Shown here in pieces: positions 43,451-53,842 of a DNA stretch of 64,000 nucleotides (its first letter is position 1; each line of letters opens with the position of its first letter). The notes beneath the pieces are model-generated. The model did not search any database and had not been told where the DNA came from. It saw only the letters and a program-made list of their open reading frames with translations. The position numbers and the translations under genes are program-made. This stretch comes from Anolis sagrei (lineage: Eukaryota; Chordata; Lepidosauria; Squamata; Anolidae): positions 249,007,953-249,071,952 of the forward strand of contig NC_090024.1 of the NCBI RefSeq assembly GCF_037176765.1, written 5' to 3'.

Positions 43451-44421
43451 GTTCAACATCTTTATTAATGACTTAGATGAAGGGCGAGAAGGCAGGATCA
43501 TCAAGTTTGCAGACGACACCAAATTGGGAGGGATAGCCAATAGTCCAGAGGACAGGAGCAGGATTCAAAACGATCTTGACAGATTAGAGAGATGATGGGC
43601 CAAAACTAATACAATGAAGTTCAACAGGGACAAATGCAAGATACTCCACTTTGGCAGGAAAAACGAAATGCAAAGATACAGAATGGGGGACGCCTGGCTT
43701 GAGAGCAGTACGTGTGAAAAAGATCTTGGAGTCCTCGTGGGGAGGAAGGTGAACGTGAGCCAGGAATGTGATGTGGCGGCAAAAAAAGCCAATGGGATTT
43801 TGGCCTGCATCAAGAGGAGCCTAGTGTCTAGGTCCAGGGAAGTCATGCTCCCCATGCTCTATTCTGCTTTGGTTAGACCACACCTGGAATACTGTGTCCA
43901 ATTCTGGGCCCCACAATTCAAGAGAGATATTGACAAGCTGGAATGTGTCCAGAGGAGGGCGACTAAAATGATCCAGGGTCTGGAGAACAAGCCCTATGAG
44001 GAGCGGCTTAAGGAGCTGGGCATGTTTAGCCTGAAGAAGAGAAGGCTGAGAGGAGACATGATGATAGCCATGTATAAATATGTGAGAGGAAGCCACAGGG
44101 AGGAGGGAGCAAGCTTGTTTTCTGCTTCCCTGGAGACTAGGACGCAATGGCACAATGGCTTCAAACTCCAAGAGAGGAGATTCCACCTGAACATGAGGAA
44201 GAACTGCCTGACTGTGAGAGCCGTTCAGCAGTGGAACTCTTTGCCCTGGAGGGAGTGTGATGGAGGCTCCTTCTTTGGAGGCTTTTAAACAGAGGTTGGA
44301 TGGCCATCTGTCAGGGGTGATTTGTATGCAATATTCCTGCTTCTTGGCAGAATGGAGTTGGACTTAATGATGGCCCAGGAGGTCTCTTCCAACTCTTTGA
44401 TTTGATTCTATGATTCTATGA
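43451..44421 (+). mobile_element. CR1 LINE copy
   Basis: Starts TTCAACATCTTTATTAATGA, includes [10 protein letters not shown] then a 224-codon frame at 43614-44288 (LHFGRKNEMQRYRMGD to NSLPWRECDGGSFF). Subfamily PHLEYC/DKLECV. Confidence 0.93.
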
Positions 44422-44962
44422 CTTTCATAGAAGTAGTCCTACTCCGAAAACTTTGTTTGTGTTCCAGAAACTATATGAAAGATGTGGAGGACACAGGTTT
44501 TTTGGTCTGCACATAAATTGGAACTTTTGCGGAGATGCAGATATGCGGGTATCCGCATATCCGCTAATAAGGAAAGCCAAATCAAACCCAGAAACAGGAT
44601 CCTGTTGTTGGATCTGTCTGGACAGATGGCCAGGCAGCCAGGTTCTAAAAAAAGTAGATAATGGCAATGTTCTGTTCCTGACTTTAAAATGCGTGTACCT
44701 GTTTGTGTGCTGCTGACTTGGGCAGTAGTGGTTCTATCCCATGAGGTTTGTTTGTTTGGTAGATAGCTCATGAAATGTCTGGCGGGAACAGTTTTTCTGG
44801 CCAGGACAAAGAATGAAACTTTTCCGGTTATCCGCATATCCACATCCTCGCATGTCCGCATCTCATGTGCGTTTTTTTTTTTGGGGGGGGGGGTTGGGCA
44901 TTACAAAAACCTGCTGGTTTCTAGTGGAAGTTCTCTGACGGCAATCTTGGGAGCCTCTAAAT

Positions 44963-45639
44963 CAGTGTTTCTCAACCTTCCTAATGCCGCGACCCCTTAA
45001 TACAGTTCCTCATGTTGTGGTGACCCCGCAACCATAACATTATTTTCATTGCCACATCATAATTGTAACTTTGCTACTGTTATGAATCGTCATGCAAATA
45101 TCTGATATGCAGGATGGATTTTCATTCACTGGACGCCCAAATTTGAATATTTGTCATTTGGGAGTTGTAGTTACTGGGATTTCTAGTTCACCTACAATCA
45201 AAGAGCATTCTGAACTCCACCAATGATGGAATTGAACCAAACTTGGCACACAGAACTGCCATGACCAAGAGAAAATACTGGAAAGGTTTGGTGGACAATG
45301 ACCTTGAGTTTGGGAGTTGTCGTTCACCTAAATCCAGAGATCACTGTGGACTCAAACAATGATGGAGCTGGACCAAACCTGGCATGGATACTCAATATGC
45401 CCAAATGGAACACGGGTGTAGTTTGGGGAAAACAGACCTTGACATTTGGGAGTTGTAGTTGTTGGGATTTATAGTTCACCTACAATCAAGCATTCTGCAT
45501 CCCACCAACGATAGAATTGGGCCAAACATCCCACACAGAACCCCCATGACTAATAGATAATACTATATTTTCTGATGACCCCTCTGATACTCCCTGGTGA
45601 CCCCCTCAGGGGTCCCGACCCCCGGGTTGAGAAACACTG
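44963..45639 (+). mobile_element. Non-autonomous hAT element, 677 bp, with 8-bp duplication
   Basis: Termini CAGTGTTTCTCAACC and GGTTGAGAAACACTG are exact inverses. The flanks CTCTAAAT (44955-44962, 45640-45647) are a perfect 8-bp duplication, as expected of the hAT superfamily. There is no transposase frame. The body contains internal near-repeats (GGGAGTTGTAGTTACTGGGA; ATTTATAGTTCACCTACAAT). It resembles Charlie-type MITEs of other tetrapods. Confidence 0.9.
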
Positions 45640-45647
45640 CTCTAAAT

Positions 45648-46465
45648 CTTGGAACAAAGCATGAAGTCTGGACAATGGAGACAGGAATCCCGGGACCAAC
45701 AGGTCTGTATGTGGACCTCTCCTGAAGTCCTGGGACTTTTTGTCCCTTACCAAAACCCAAAGATGTAGTTCTGCCTGGAAGCGCCCTGAGATGGTGGCGT
45801 CTTTGGTTTCCGATGGTTCAATGCGTCCACATGTCATTTCATGCACAAATTTATTTAGAAGGTTGTGTAGAAAGCTACCTTGGGGTGTGAATGAAAGAAA
45901 TGAATTTTGTGTTTAGACTTGGGTTCTATCTTCGAGAGACATGCAAATGCAAATACAGGTATTCCAAAAATGGAAAAAATCCCAAAGAGTTCTGGTCCCC
46001 TGCACGTGGATAAGGGACCCCCCACCTTTTTACATGGCTGGTTATCAGTCCCGTCCAACTGACTTTTTTCATTGGTGAGACTGTGTTCTGTGTATTTGTC
46101 TTAATATGACTTGTTATCATATTGACTTATGTGTATACATTACATTGTTTGGTGTGAGTACGCTCCAGTTGTCATATTGAAGGAGGAGAAGGGTTCAGAG
46201 ACGTGTACGCTGCTCATTCAGTACGCTTCTGCACAAACTGAGCAATATGGCATCCTTCTAACCACAGTTCAACAGTTTTGAAGCAACGTTCTTGTAACAC
46301 CAACTGTTTCTGAAACACCATTGCATTCTGCAACAGGTGGTCTTTTTCTACAATACGGAAACCATGATGTAACACTGCAAGAGCATGAATATAAAAATAA
46401 ACCACACCACGGTTATGCAACACAATACTCCACACCTAGAGCCCAGGGCAGCTCCTCCGTGGTCT
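45648..46465. other. Unassigned stretch, possibly pseudogene 3' UTR
   Basis: It may include the 3' UTR of the CGGBP1 retrocopy (46200-46465) by position. No coding match was recognised. Confidence 0.3.
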
Positions 46466-46504
46466 TCTGATGACCCCTCTGATACTCCCTGGTGACCCCC
46501 TCAG
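46466..46504 (+). mobile_element. 39-bp hAT fragment
   Basis: Identical over 39 bases to 45571-45609 in the 677-bp hAT element (TCTGATGACCCCTCTGATAC onward). No termini. Confidence 0.7.
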
Positions 46505-46815
46505 ATGTGATCTGCTGATTTGTCAACCCATCAGGCAGGTGGGCCTTCCTGAGCTGCGCTGCCTTGGGGACGGAGCTCCCGCTCTTCACGCCGCGAGAGA
46601 GGAACGCTTGCACGGCGGGGTGGTCGGCCTTCTCAAGTGGAATGCTGGACTCCAGAAACATTTTTACAAAGTCATGGACGATGTTGGGTTTCTCTATTTG
46701 GGGCGCGCTGTTGCAATGCAGAGAGGCCGTGCAGGGTCCTTGGCTTCTTCCGCACGGTTTGCTCTTCAAACTCCCCCTTGCGCTTGGTGTGAGTCTTGGA
46801 TTTGAGGTGGTCGTT

Positions 46816-47054
46816 GATAGAATCATAGAATCATAGAATCAAAGAGTTGGAAGAGACCTCCTGGGCCATCATCCAGTCCAACCCCATTCTGCCAAGAAGC
46901 AGGAATATTGCATTCAAAGCACCCCTGACAGATGGCCAGCCAGCCTCTGTTTCAAAGCTTCCAAAGAAGGAGCCTCCACCACACTCCCTCCGGGGAAGGC
47001 AGAGAGTTCCACTGCTGAACGGCTCTCCCAGTCAGGAAGTTCTTCCTCATGTTC
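46816..47054 (-). mobile_element. CR1 3' end in CGGBP1 pseudogene, copy 1
   Basis: Reverse tail (three AGAATCAT units) to TTCTTCCTCATGTTCA, then directly abuts the next CR1 tail. Confidence 0.9.
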
Positions 47055-47597
47055 ATAGAATCATAGAATCAAAGAGTTGGAAGAGACCTCCTGGGCCATC
47101 ATCCAGTCCAACCCCATTCTGCCAAGAAGCAGGAATATTGCATTCAAATCACCCCTGACAGATGGCCATCTAGCCTCTGTTTAAAAGCTTCCAAAGAAGG
47201 AGCCTCCACCACACTCTGGGGCAGAGAGTTCCACTGCTGAACGGCTCTCACAGTCAGGAAGTTCTTCCTCATCTTCAGATGGAATCTCCTCTCTTGTAGT
47301 TTGAAGCCATTGTTCCCTTGCGTCCTAGTCTCCAGGGAAGCAGAAAACAAGCTTGCTCCCTCCTCCTCCTCCCTGTGGCTTCCTCTCACATATTTATACA
47401 TGGCTATCATATCTCCTCTCAGCCTTCTCTTCTTCAGGGTAAACATGCCCAGCTCCTTAAGCCGCTCCTCATAGGGCTTGTTCTCCAGACCCTTGATCAT
47501 TTCAGTCGCCCTCCTCTGGACACATTCCAGCTTGTCAATATCTCTCTTGAATTGTGGTGCCCAGAATTGGACACAATATTCCAGGTGTGGTCTAACC
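47055..47597 (-). mobile_element. CR1 3' end in CGGBP1 pseudogene, copy 2
   Basis: Reverse copy to GGTGTGGTCTAACC. Encodes [20 protein letters not shown] to the C-terminus. Next to it AGACTTGCGGCAGAC duplicates nearby pseudogene bases. Confidence 0.92.
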
Positions 47598-48076
47598 AGA
47601 CTTGCGGCAGACTGATGGCAGACTTGCGGACGTGGTTCAAGACCACGTTCCAGAAAATGCAATACAGCTTCCTCCCGTCTTCGTACAGTTCGCTGCCAAA
47701 CTCCGTGATGTGGTCCTGAGGCGTCACGTACAAAGCAGTCTTGGAGCGGCTCCGAGAAGGAGGCGTCTTCACGTCAAACCGATCCATGGTTGTCTTCAGT
47801 AAGCTGTTACACTCCATCCAGGACTCCATGGGTGTGATGGGGAAAAGCTCAGGAATTCCACAGGAATCGCCTTCCATTAAAGGCACAACATCTGCATTCC
47901 TCACTGCTCTTCCAGCCAGCGCCGCGCTTTATCCCGGCCAAGGCTCCACTGCGGCCTAGCTTGGCTCGACGCGCTTCCCCTCCCCAAGCCCCCCAACAGA
48001 CAACAGACTCCGCGGAGCCACCTTGCCAGACAGGCAGACTGGCGTGGTCTCATATTCACTTTTGAGTCTGACTGTG

Positions 48077-48832
48077 CAGGTACAGCTGTACCAGGAGCGC
48101 CAATTTTGTTTGCTTTGCATTGAATGTTTGTTGTAGTCCTAAGGTTCAGGGACTCTGCAGATAGGTGGCCTCTTTTGGCTGCAATCATAGGGCAAGCCAC
48201 CTGTCAATTATAGTTAGGTTCCCTGGTCCCACCCCCTTTTTGGGTTTTGGAGGGAATAGGAGCCAGTTTGGGTTCAGTCCACACAGAGAAGCCTTTCATG
48301 CAGGACATAATACCAAGAGCTCCTGTAGAAAGCTTCGTCTTCTATGGCTTGGCCGGGGAGATATACAGCCTACAGCTTGACCGGGGTTATACAACCCTAC
48401 AGCTCCTTTGCTGAAGTCAGCCATCACTGAAACCTGAACTCCTTTTCCCCTGAAGGTCTACAAAGCTGTGCTTGGTAAGGGTCACTCGTGGAAGCCGAAG
48501 AAGTTGGCACTGGGTGCAGGGGCTCCACGCCGACAGAGGCAAAGACAGACTGCCCAGATTAGAAGTTAAGGATTTCCCCATTAGTTATAGTTATGAAGAT
48601 AGTGCCTATTCCCTGTGGACAAGATTGAGAGAGAGCCAATAGACTGTTAAGAAAGCCTTAAAGTACCTGTTTCTTTTCATTAATAAAGAACTTTGTTGAA
48701 CCTTTGAGCAATCTAGAGACTCTGTTTTAAAGAAATCCAAGGGCCTTTAATCTGAGGCAGCCCCGGAGTCCCGTTGGGCACACAGAATTTATGTCCTGTC
48801 TACAGTCTTATGCACAGGCCCAGCGTGTGACA
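48077..48832 (+). mobile_element. Solo LTR fossil, family L-1
   Basis: Aligns with 26330-27131 (CAATTATAGTTAGGTTCCCT; ATAGTGCCTATTCCCTGTGG; CATTAATAAAGAACTTTGTT). It ends near GCGTGTGACA. No internal part. Confidence 0.65.
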
Positions 48833-49179
48833 GCACACTGACTGTTTGAATTGGTTCCTCCTCTCCTTCTGTTTTCTAGTTTGCTCTCTGCATTGTACAG
48901 ATGGGTGCAAAGATGCTTGAACATTAATATCATGTTTGGATAGGAAAAGTTGCAGAATAACTTTGAGGTGTTCCCAATGAGATCGCAATGTGAAGCCGTC
49001 ATGCTGGTTCTCCTTCCTTAACAAAGCCCTTGTTGGGTGTGCATGAGAAAGACCTCTTCACTGGAGACGGGGCTCCTGGCTTCCACCCAGACAAATATCC
49101 ATCTCCCCATCACCCTCTTACAAACCATCATGTTTCCCCATTGACATGCAAACAACACTATTATGCAGCTCTGATAGGT

Positions 49180-49185
49180 TTTAAT
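49180..49185 (-). terminator. Gene C probable polyadenylation signal ATTAAA
   Basis: ATTAAA, the common variant signal, lies 120 bp past the stop. The gene B signal is at 104 bp. No AATAAA is found at the matching place. Confidence 0.45.
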
Positions 49186-49304
49186 GTGTGGGGCTATCCC
49201 CGAAAGAGTGGGTTTGCTGCCGATCCATGTGCATCTTCCAATATCGCACATAGAGAAGTGGAATGAGAAGTCCTCTAAAGCCGTCCATCTTCCCTGGAGT
49301 CCAA

Positions 49305-49315
49305 TTAGCGGGATC
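49305..49315 (-). CDS. Gene C terminal coding exon
   Basis: After acceptor CTGCCCTAG the exon completes a Gly codon, then reads TCC CGC TAA (Ser-Arg-stop). The adjoining UTR, TTGGACTCCAGGGAAGATGG, matches genes B and D. The coding part is 11 nt, as in gene B. Confidence 0.78.
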
Positions 49316-52300
49316 CTAGGGCAGAAAAACGGGCACCCATCAGCGACATATTCACCTTTCCTTCCGTTCACACTGAAGAATTGTCACAGTTTGGCACCAC
49401 TCTAACAGGCATGGCCCAAGGCGTGGGATCCTTGATTTGCAGTTTGCTATGGACCCAGAACTCTCTTCTGAAGAAGGTAAATAAATATCTCACCAGCCTA
49501 CAGATCCCTGAATTCCATAGCATTGCGCCATGGGAGCTAAAGTGGGGTTGAACTGATATAGTTCTGTAGTGTGGACACTTCCCTATGTTCCCTTCAGAAA
49601 ACAGAATGTCATTCCATGATAGGAACTCGTTCCTTAGAGCAGGAAATATGACTCATGACCCAGCTCAGGTTACAGTGTATCGTGGCTGAACTCAACTATC
49701 TAAATCAGGAGGGTTAATTACTGCATTGATGCCAACGTTAACATTAGGCAAGCTGCAGGAGCCTCTGCCTTGAAATCACGGGAAACGTAGTTTTCTCCCA
49801 GTCAGTGCTCAGCAACTACATATCCCATGATTCCGTTGCATTCAGCCAAGGCAGTTAAAGTGGCTGGTTGTGCTTTTCCTGCATCACAGGGGTTGGACTA
49901 GATGGCCCATGTGGTCTCTTCCAACTCCGTTATTCTATGTTCCATGACACTTGCACCAAAGTATCTGGAACCAGGACACTTGCACCGGGATTGTGGCGCA
50001 GCTGGCTGAGTGTCAGCTGCATTATGATCACTCTGACCAAAAGGTCATGAGTTTGAAGCCAGCCTGGGTTGGAGTAGGCTTCCAACCAATTGTGTAGCCT
50101 GTTGTCGACCTTTGCAACCCGAAAGACAGTTGCATCTGTTGAGCAGGAAAATTAGGTACCACCTTAAAGTGTGAGGAGCCTAAATTAATTAATTTATGAG
50201 GCCATAAAAAAGGACTCTGGCAAGCACTCCAGCAAAAAGCATGCGGGGAATGCGGAAGTGCTTCATCAGTGTCGCAGATGGACGAGGAAAGCGACAGCTC
50301 CCCTGGCGGCCAGAAAAAGTATAATAGCCTCTGTGTGTGTCTGTATATGTTTGTATGTTAAAAATTGGCATTGAATGCTTGCCATATATGTGTATGCTGT
50401 AATCCGCCCTGAGTCCCCTGCGGGGTGAGGAGAAGGGCAGAATAGAAATACTGTAAATAAACAAATAAATAAATGTGTTAAACTTTCAGTATGCAAACTG
50501 CTTTATGTTGGAGGTTGCATCTATTCAGTAGAATGAATGCAAATCAATGCAGCCTCCAACATAAAGCAATTTGCATACTGAAAGTGCAACACATCTGGCT
50601 CCAGATACTTTGGTGCAAGCAGGAGGAGCAGAGGATTGTTATGATTGTCATCCCCATCCTCCCCCTGCTTTCTCCTCTTGGTTGAGACTCAAAGCGGTTC
50701 CCTGGGATGAAAGGACTGGCCTTGCAGTTGATGACTAGGACTTGCTTGCTCCCTTCCTTCCTTCCTCCCTTCCTTTCTTCCTTCCGCAGCAAGGCCAAGG
50801 CCCATGGAAGCCTCCCTCAGGGTCTCCTGCTTTGGCCTCACTGACCCCCCACCATCTGCACCACGGAGCTCCCAGGCCAGGCCTCCTCCTGTTGCTCCTG
50901 CTTCCAAACACAGGGCTGGACCCATGGCAAAGCGAGGGTCAGCCCCATTGGACTACTTCTCCACCATTGGGCCAAGCGCACTGAGCCACCTTCCCTCCAA
51001 ACCCACTCCAGTCAGAAAGAGGTGCCTGGTGGCTCCGGTGGCAGGCGGCCTTCTTGTACCTTGTGTGACCTCCATGCAAGTGTGGCCACAGCCGTTGCTG
51101 CAGCACTTCTGCCCAGGGCCACAGGTGTCGTCGCTCCCACAGTAATCCACGCAGGGCCCAGAGCCATGGATCGTGGGGCACTCGCCAGCTGCTCCTGAGG
51201 GAAGTCCTGGGAAGAAGGAGAAAGGAGGGACACTTCAAACCAGGGACCAACATGCAGAGATGGGGGGGGGGGGGTGAAAATGTTGTTGAGGGCATCCCAG
51301 ACCCCTGCCTGGTTTGACCAGCAGCAGGGAGTTCCACAGTTCCTGCTTGCCAAGTTGGGCCAAACTGGTGCAGCAGCCTCATCCAGGGATTGAGCAGCAG
51401 CCTCAACCAGGGATTCTTCCCAGCCGTGTGCTCTCTCCTTTCACTTCTTTGCTAGCCCCAATTATGTAACAAATCCCCAAATAAAGATTAATCAAAATTG
51501 CAACTTTTAAACTCTCTAGCTTGATACTTTGTGTCTCTTTCTTGCCTGAAACTATCCAAATGCATGAAACTAACCTTTTCCAGGCCACGGGAGATTGCAG
51601 GCCAGCCCAGAATGCTTTCCTGGCGTTCTGGGGAGGCCGAATCTGCGCTCCCCCAAACCGTGGATACGGAACCCCCCCCAGGGCCCCCCCGTATCCACGA
51701 GATGGCAGATCGACTCCATTTTGATGGCATATTTTTCCTGGCTGAATTCTAACACTATCTGCTATCTCGATTTTTGCATTTCGGGCCTCTACGCTTGGGG
51801 AATAACCTTTTAAGTTTTAAGAATATAATTTCAAGGAAACAGCTGATTGTCAAAAGACCGGCCTCGCCCCTCGCTGCTTCTTGGCCTCTGCCAAGCCCCT
51901 GCCCTGGAGACTCGGTGCGGCTACCCCACGAGGCTTTCGGGGAAGAGCCTGGCCTTGGGGTCCCAGTCCTTGGAACTGCGGGACTCCATCCTTTGGCTCA
52001 GTGGAAGCCACCAAACTCCCTTTGTGACTACTGGACTTTCTGCAAAGCATTTTTGACTCTAAAGGACTCATTTACACCTATGAATTTCCCTTGTATGGAC
52101 TATGGACTCATGTTTTTTGTGTGCACATTTGAAGTTTTACCCTGGTCTTTCACTATTCCTCATCTTTGTTTAGTTCTCTGACATCACAAGAGGCAAGCAT
52201 GGCTCCTCCCTTCCTCCAACTTTCCTTCCTTCCTTCCTTCCTTCTTCCCTTCTCTCCTTCCCTCCCCCATGGACAATCCCTTCTGGTCCCAGAAACCTTC

Positions 52301-52796
52301 TGCCCACATCTCACCATGATGCCCGCATGAACCTTGACACTCTTCCAGAGTCCTGAAGTTGTTTCCATTTCCTCCGCACCCTCCGTAGGTGAATTTTTCA
52401 CACCTCCGACCTGCCCAGTTGTAGCACCAGCGGGGATGTGCGGCATCGCAGGGTCCGGCGTCTTTTGGCAGGGAGCAGACATCTGGGGATCGGGAGACGG
52501 AGCAGAGCGGGAGGACCCCCAGGAAGCCATGCCGGGCCTGGGCACCCCAAACCTCCAGACCAGGTCCCAAAGTGGGGTGCCGTGCATGCATTGGGGGATT
52601 TAAAACAAGATTTGGAGAATATAGGATTGGGGAAGCTCTAGGCCTGTGTAGCTGAGCTTCCTTGTTTCCCTTCCTGCTGACCCGTCCTCCTGCCACCCAC
52701 CCCTTGCTCACCTGTCTGTCCAGCTGCGGAGGGCAATCCGGCCCAGGTGGCAACCAGCCCTATCAGGGAGAAGATGGCAAGCTGGCCGGCCTTCAT
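49305..52796 (-). CDS. Gene C: secreted Kunitz-WAP protein, 136 aa
   Basis: Four exons: signal 52712-52796, Kunitz 52315-52482, WAP 51060-51206 and terminal 49305-49315. They give 411 nt, or 136 residues plus stop. Introns are compact (229 bp, 1.1 kb and 1.7 kb). The architecture equals gene B: signal, Kunitz, linker [12 protein letters not shown] and a three-residue tail GSR. The Kunitz P1 residue is Asp, which does not suit trypsin or chymotrypsin. The domain also carries a seventh cysteine in RWCYN where paralogues have Phe. Either the domain has changed role or the extra cysteine pairs with another chain. The frame is open throughout and splice sites are sound, so the gene looks functional. 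Confidence 0.85.
49316..49984. other. Gene C last intron, unassigned part
   Basis: MITE family 2-like traces at 49500-49575 and 49760-49870, and a CR1-like scrap at 49890-49935. Confidence 0.4.
49985..50475 (+). mobile_element. L2-tailed tRNA-type SINE, uninterrupted
   Basis: About 490 bp. tRNA-like head CCGGGATTGTGGCGCAGCTG with a B-box-like GGTCATGAGTTTGAAGCC. A unique body follows. The tail GTAATCCGCCCTGAGTCCCC parallels the L2 3' end at 29370, and the AAATAA repeats match too. Confidence 0.85.
50476..51059. other. Gene C intron, unassigned with short inverted repeat
   Basis: 50490-50590 is a perfect-looking inverted repeat: ATGCAAACTGCTTTATGTTG versus CAACATAAAGCAATTTGCAT. A (TTCC)n-rich tract is at 50753-50785. 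Confidence 0.5.
51060..51206 (-). CDS. Gene C WAP-domain exon
   Basis: This exon is 147 nt, phase 1 to phase 1, acceptor TTCCCAG and donor GTACAAG. Its eight cysteines include [12 protein letters not shown]. It is the closest relative in the window of the gene B WAP exon. Confidence 0.9.
51207..52314. other. Gene C intron between Kunitz and WAP exons
   Basis: G-run at 51263-51274 and (TTCC)n at 52222-52245. The 51600-52170 part may be an old LTR but no ends were found. Confidence 0.35.
52315..52482 (-). CDS. Gene C Kunitz-domain exon with extra cysteine
   Basis: This exon is 168 nt, phase 1 to phase 1, acceptor CCCCAG and donor GTGAGA. The six standard cysteines are present (8, 15, 7, 12, 3). 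A seventh sits in PRWCYNWAG, and P1 is Asp (GPCDAAHP). The rest of the fold signature, [14 protein letters not shown], is intact. Confidence 0.9.
52712..52796 (-). CDS. Gene C signal-peptide exon
   Basis: ATG at 52796-52794, 28 codons plus one base, donor GTGAGC. The leader core is [18 protein letters not shown]. Length equals the gene D signal exon (85 nt). Confidence 0.85.
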
Positions 52797-53226
52797 GGTT
52801 CTCCTGCTGCTTCGTGCAAAAGGTGCAAAGGAGCCACGGGCCCTGGTTTTCAAGCAGACGGTGTTGTATCCAGCCCACAACTGACCAATGGGGCAGCCAA
52901 TGGTGTGTGGGAACGTAGGGGGCTTTCCCCATTCTGAGGTTGCAACAAGGCAACTCACCCCATAAAAACATTACATCCTCATACCTTCCATTGCACATAT
53001 TCTCTGATGCCAAACCCTTTGGCCAGGAGCATCCCCTGAAGCAAGAGAGATCTGGCAGGTGGAGAGATTGGCCAAGGAGAGGAAGACAAAGGTGGCCCAT
53101 CTCTCCCGGTGGAAATCCACTGTGTTTGTTTTGCCCCATCGGCTCCTTTTGGACCCTGGTCCTGTCCCTCCCAACTTGGGGTCGTCTGCAAATTTGATCA
53201 GCTTGCCTTTTATTCCATCGTCCCAA
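52797..53226. other. Upstream of gene C, with CR1 scrap
   Basis: 53130-53225 is a diverged reverse CR1 (GGTCGTCTGCAAATTTGATC). The remainder is unassigned; no TATA box is clear. Confidence 0.4.
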
Positions 53227-53772
53227 TCAGAAGACGCTTCCTTCTTGGGAGGAGAGCAACGTCCAGTCTCGATAATATAGTCAAGAGTAGAGACCAAGAC
53301 CCATTGCCTAGTCCAAGCCATGGCATTCCCTGTAGTCACATCTACGGAGGTGAGAGCTGGACCTGAGGGAAGGCTGAGCGAAGGAAGAGAGAGGCCTTTG
53401 AGCTGTGGTGTTGGAGGAAAGTGCTGAGAGTGCCTTGGACTGCGAGAAGATCCAACCAGTCCATCCTCCAGGAAAGAAAGCCCGACTAAAGCTCACTGGA
53501 GGGAAGGAGACGAGAGACAAAGTGGAAGTCCTTTGAATGCCACATCAGGAGGAGACAGCAAAGCCTAGAGAAGACAACTATGCTGGGGAAAGTGGAAGGC
53601 AAAAGGAAGAGGGGCCGACCAAGGGCAAGATGGATGGATGGCATCCTTGAAGGGACTGGACTGACCTTGAAGGAGCTGGGGGTGGTGATGGCTGACAGGG
53701 AGCTCTGCCGTGGGCTGGTCCATGAGGTCACGAAGAGTCGGAGACGACTGAACGAATGAACAACAACAACCT
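53227..53772 (+). mobile_element. RTE-BovB LINE 3' end
   Basis: Encodes TMLGKVEGKRKRGRPRARWM and VHEVTKSRRRLNE-stop, with frame changes upstream. It ends GAATGAACAACAACAAC. Confidence 0.9.
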
Positions 53773-53842
53773 AATAGCTGATAAAGATATTGGATTTGCA
53801 CATAAAATATTGGAGCAAATTAATACAATAAAAATCTACTAA

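Larger units (their letters stand above)
46505..48030 (-). pseudogene. CGGBP1: CGGBP1-like processed pseudogene, split by CR1
   Basis: The minus strand from 47787 reads MDRFDVKTPPSRSRSKTALY and continues TEFGSELYEDG and LNHVRKSAIS. This closely resembles the vertebrate CGG-repeat-binding protein CGGBP1. Two CR1 copies (46816-47597) then interrupt it. The rest resumes at about 46815 (DHLKSKTHTKRK) and continues in a shifted frame (SLHCNS, DFVKMFLESSIPLEKADHPA, AFLSRGVKSG, LRKAHLPDG) to about 46510. The sequence upstream of the ATG to about 48030 is GC-rich and runs in without introns, like a 5' UTR. Lack of introns, the CR1 split and the frameshift between KRKGEF and SLHCNS indicate a dead retrocopy. 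The C-terminus runs into a 39-bp hAT-like fragment. Confidence 0.8.

Noticed and set aside
49985-50050. tRNA-like sequence with A and B boxes
   Set aside because: It is the head of a SINE repeated elsewhere, with no intact cloverleaf.
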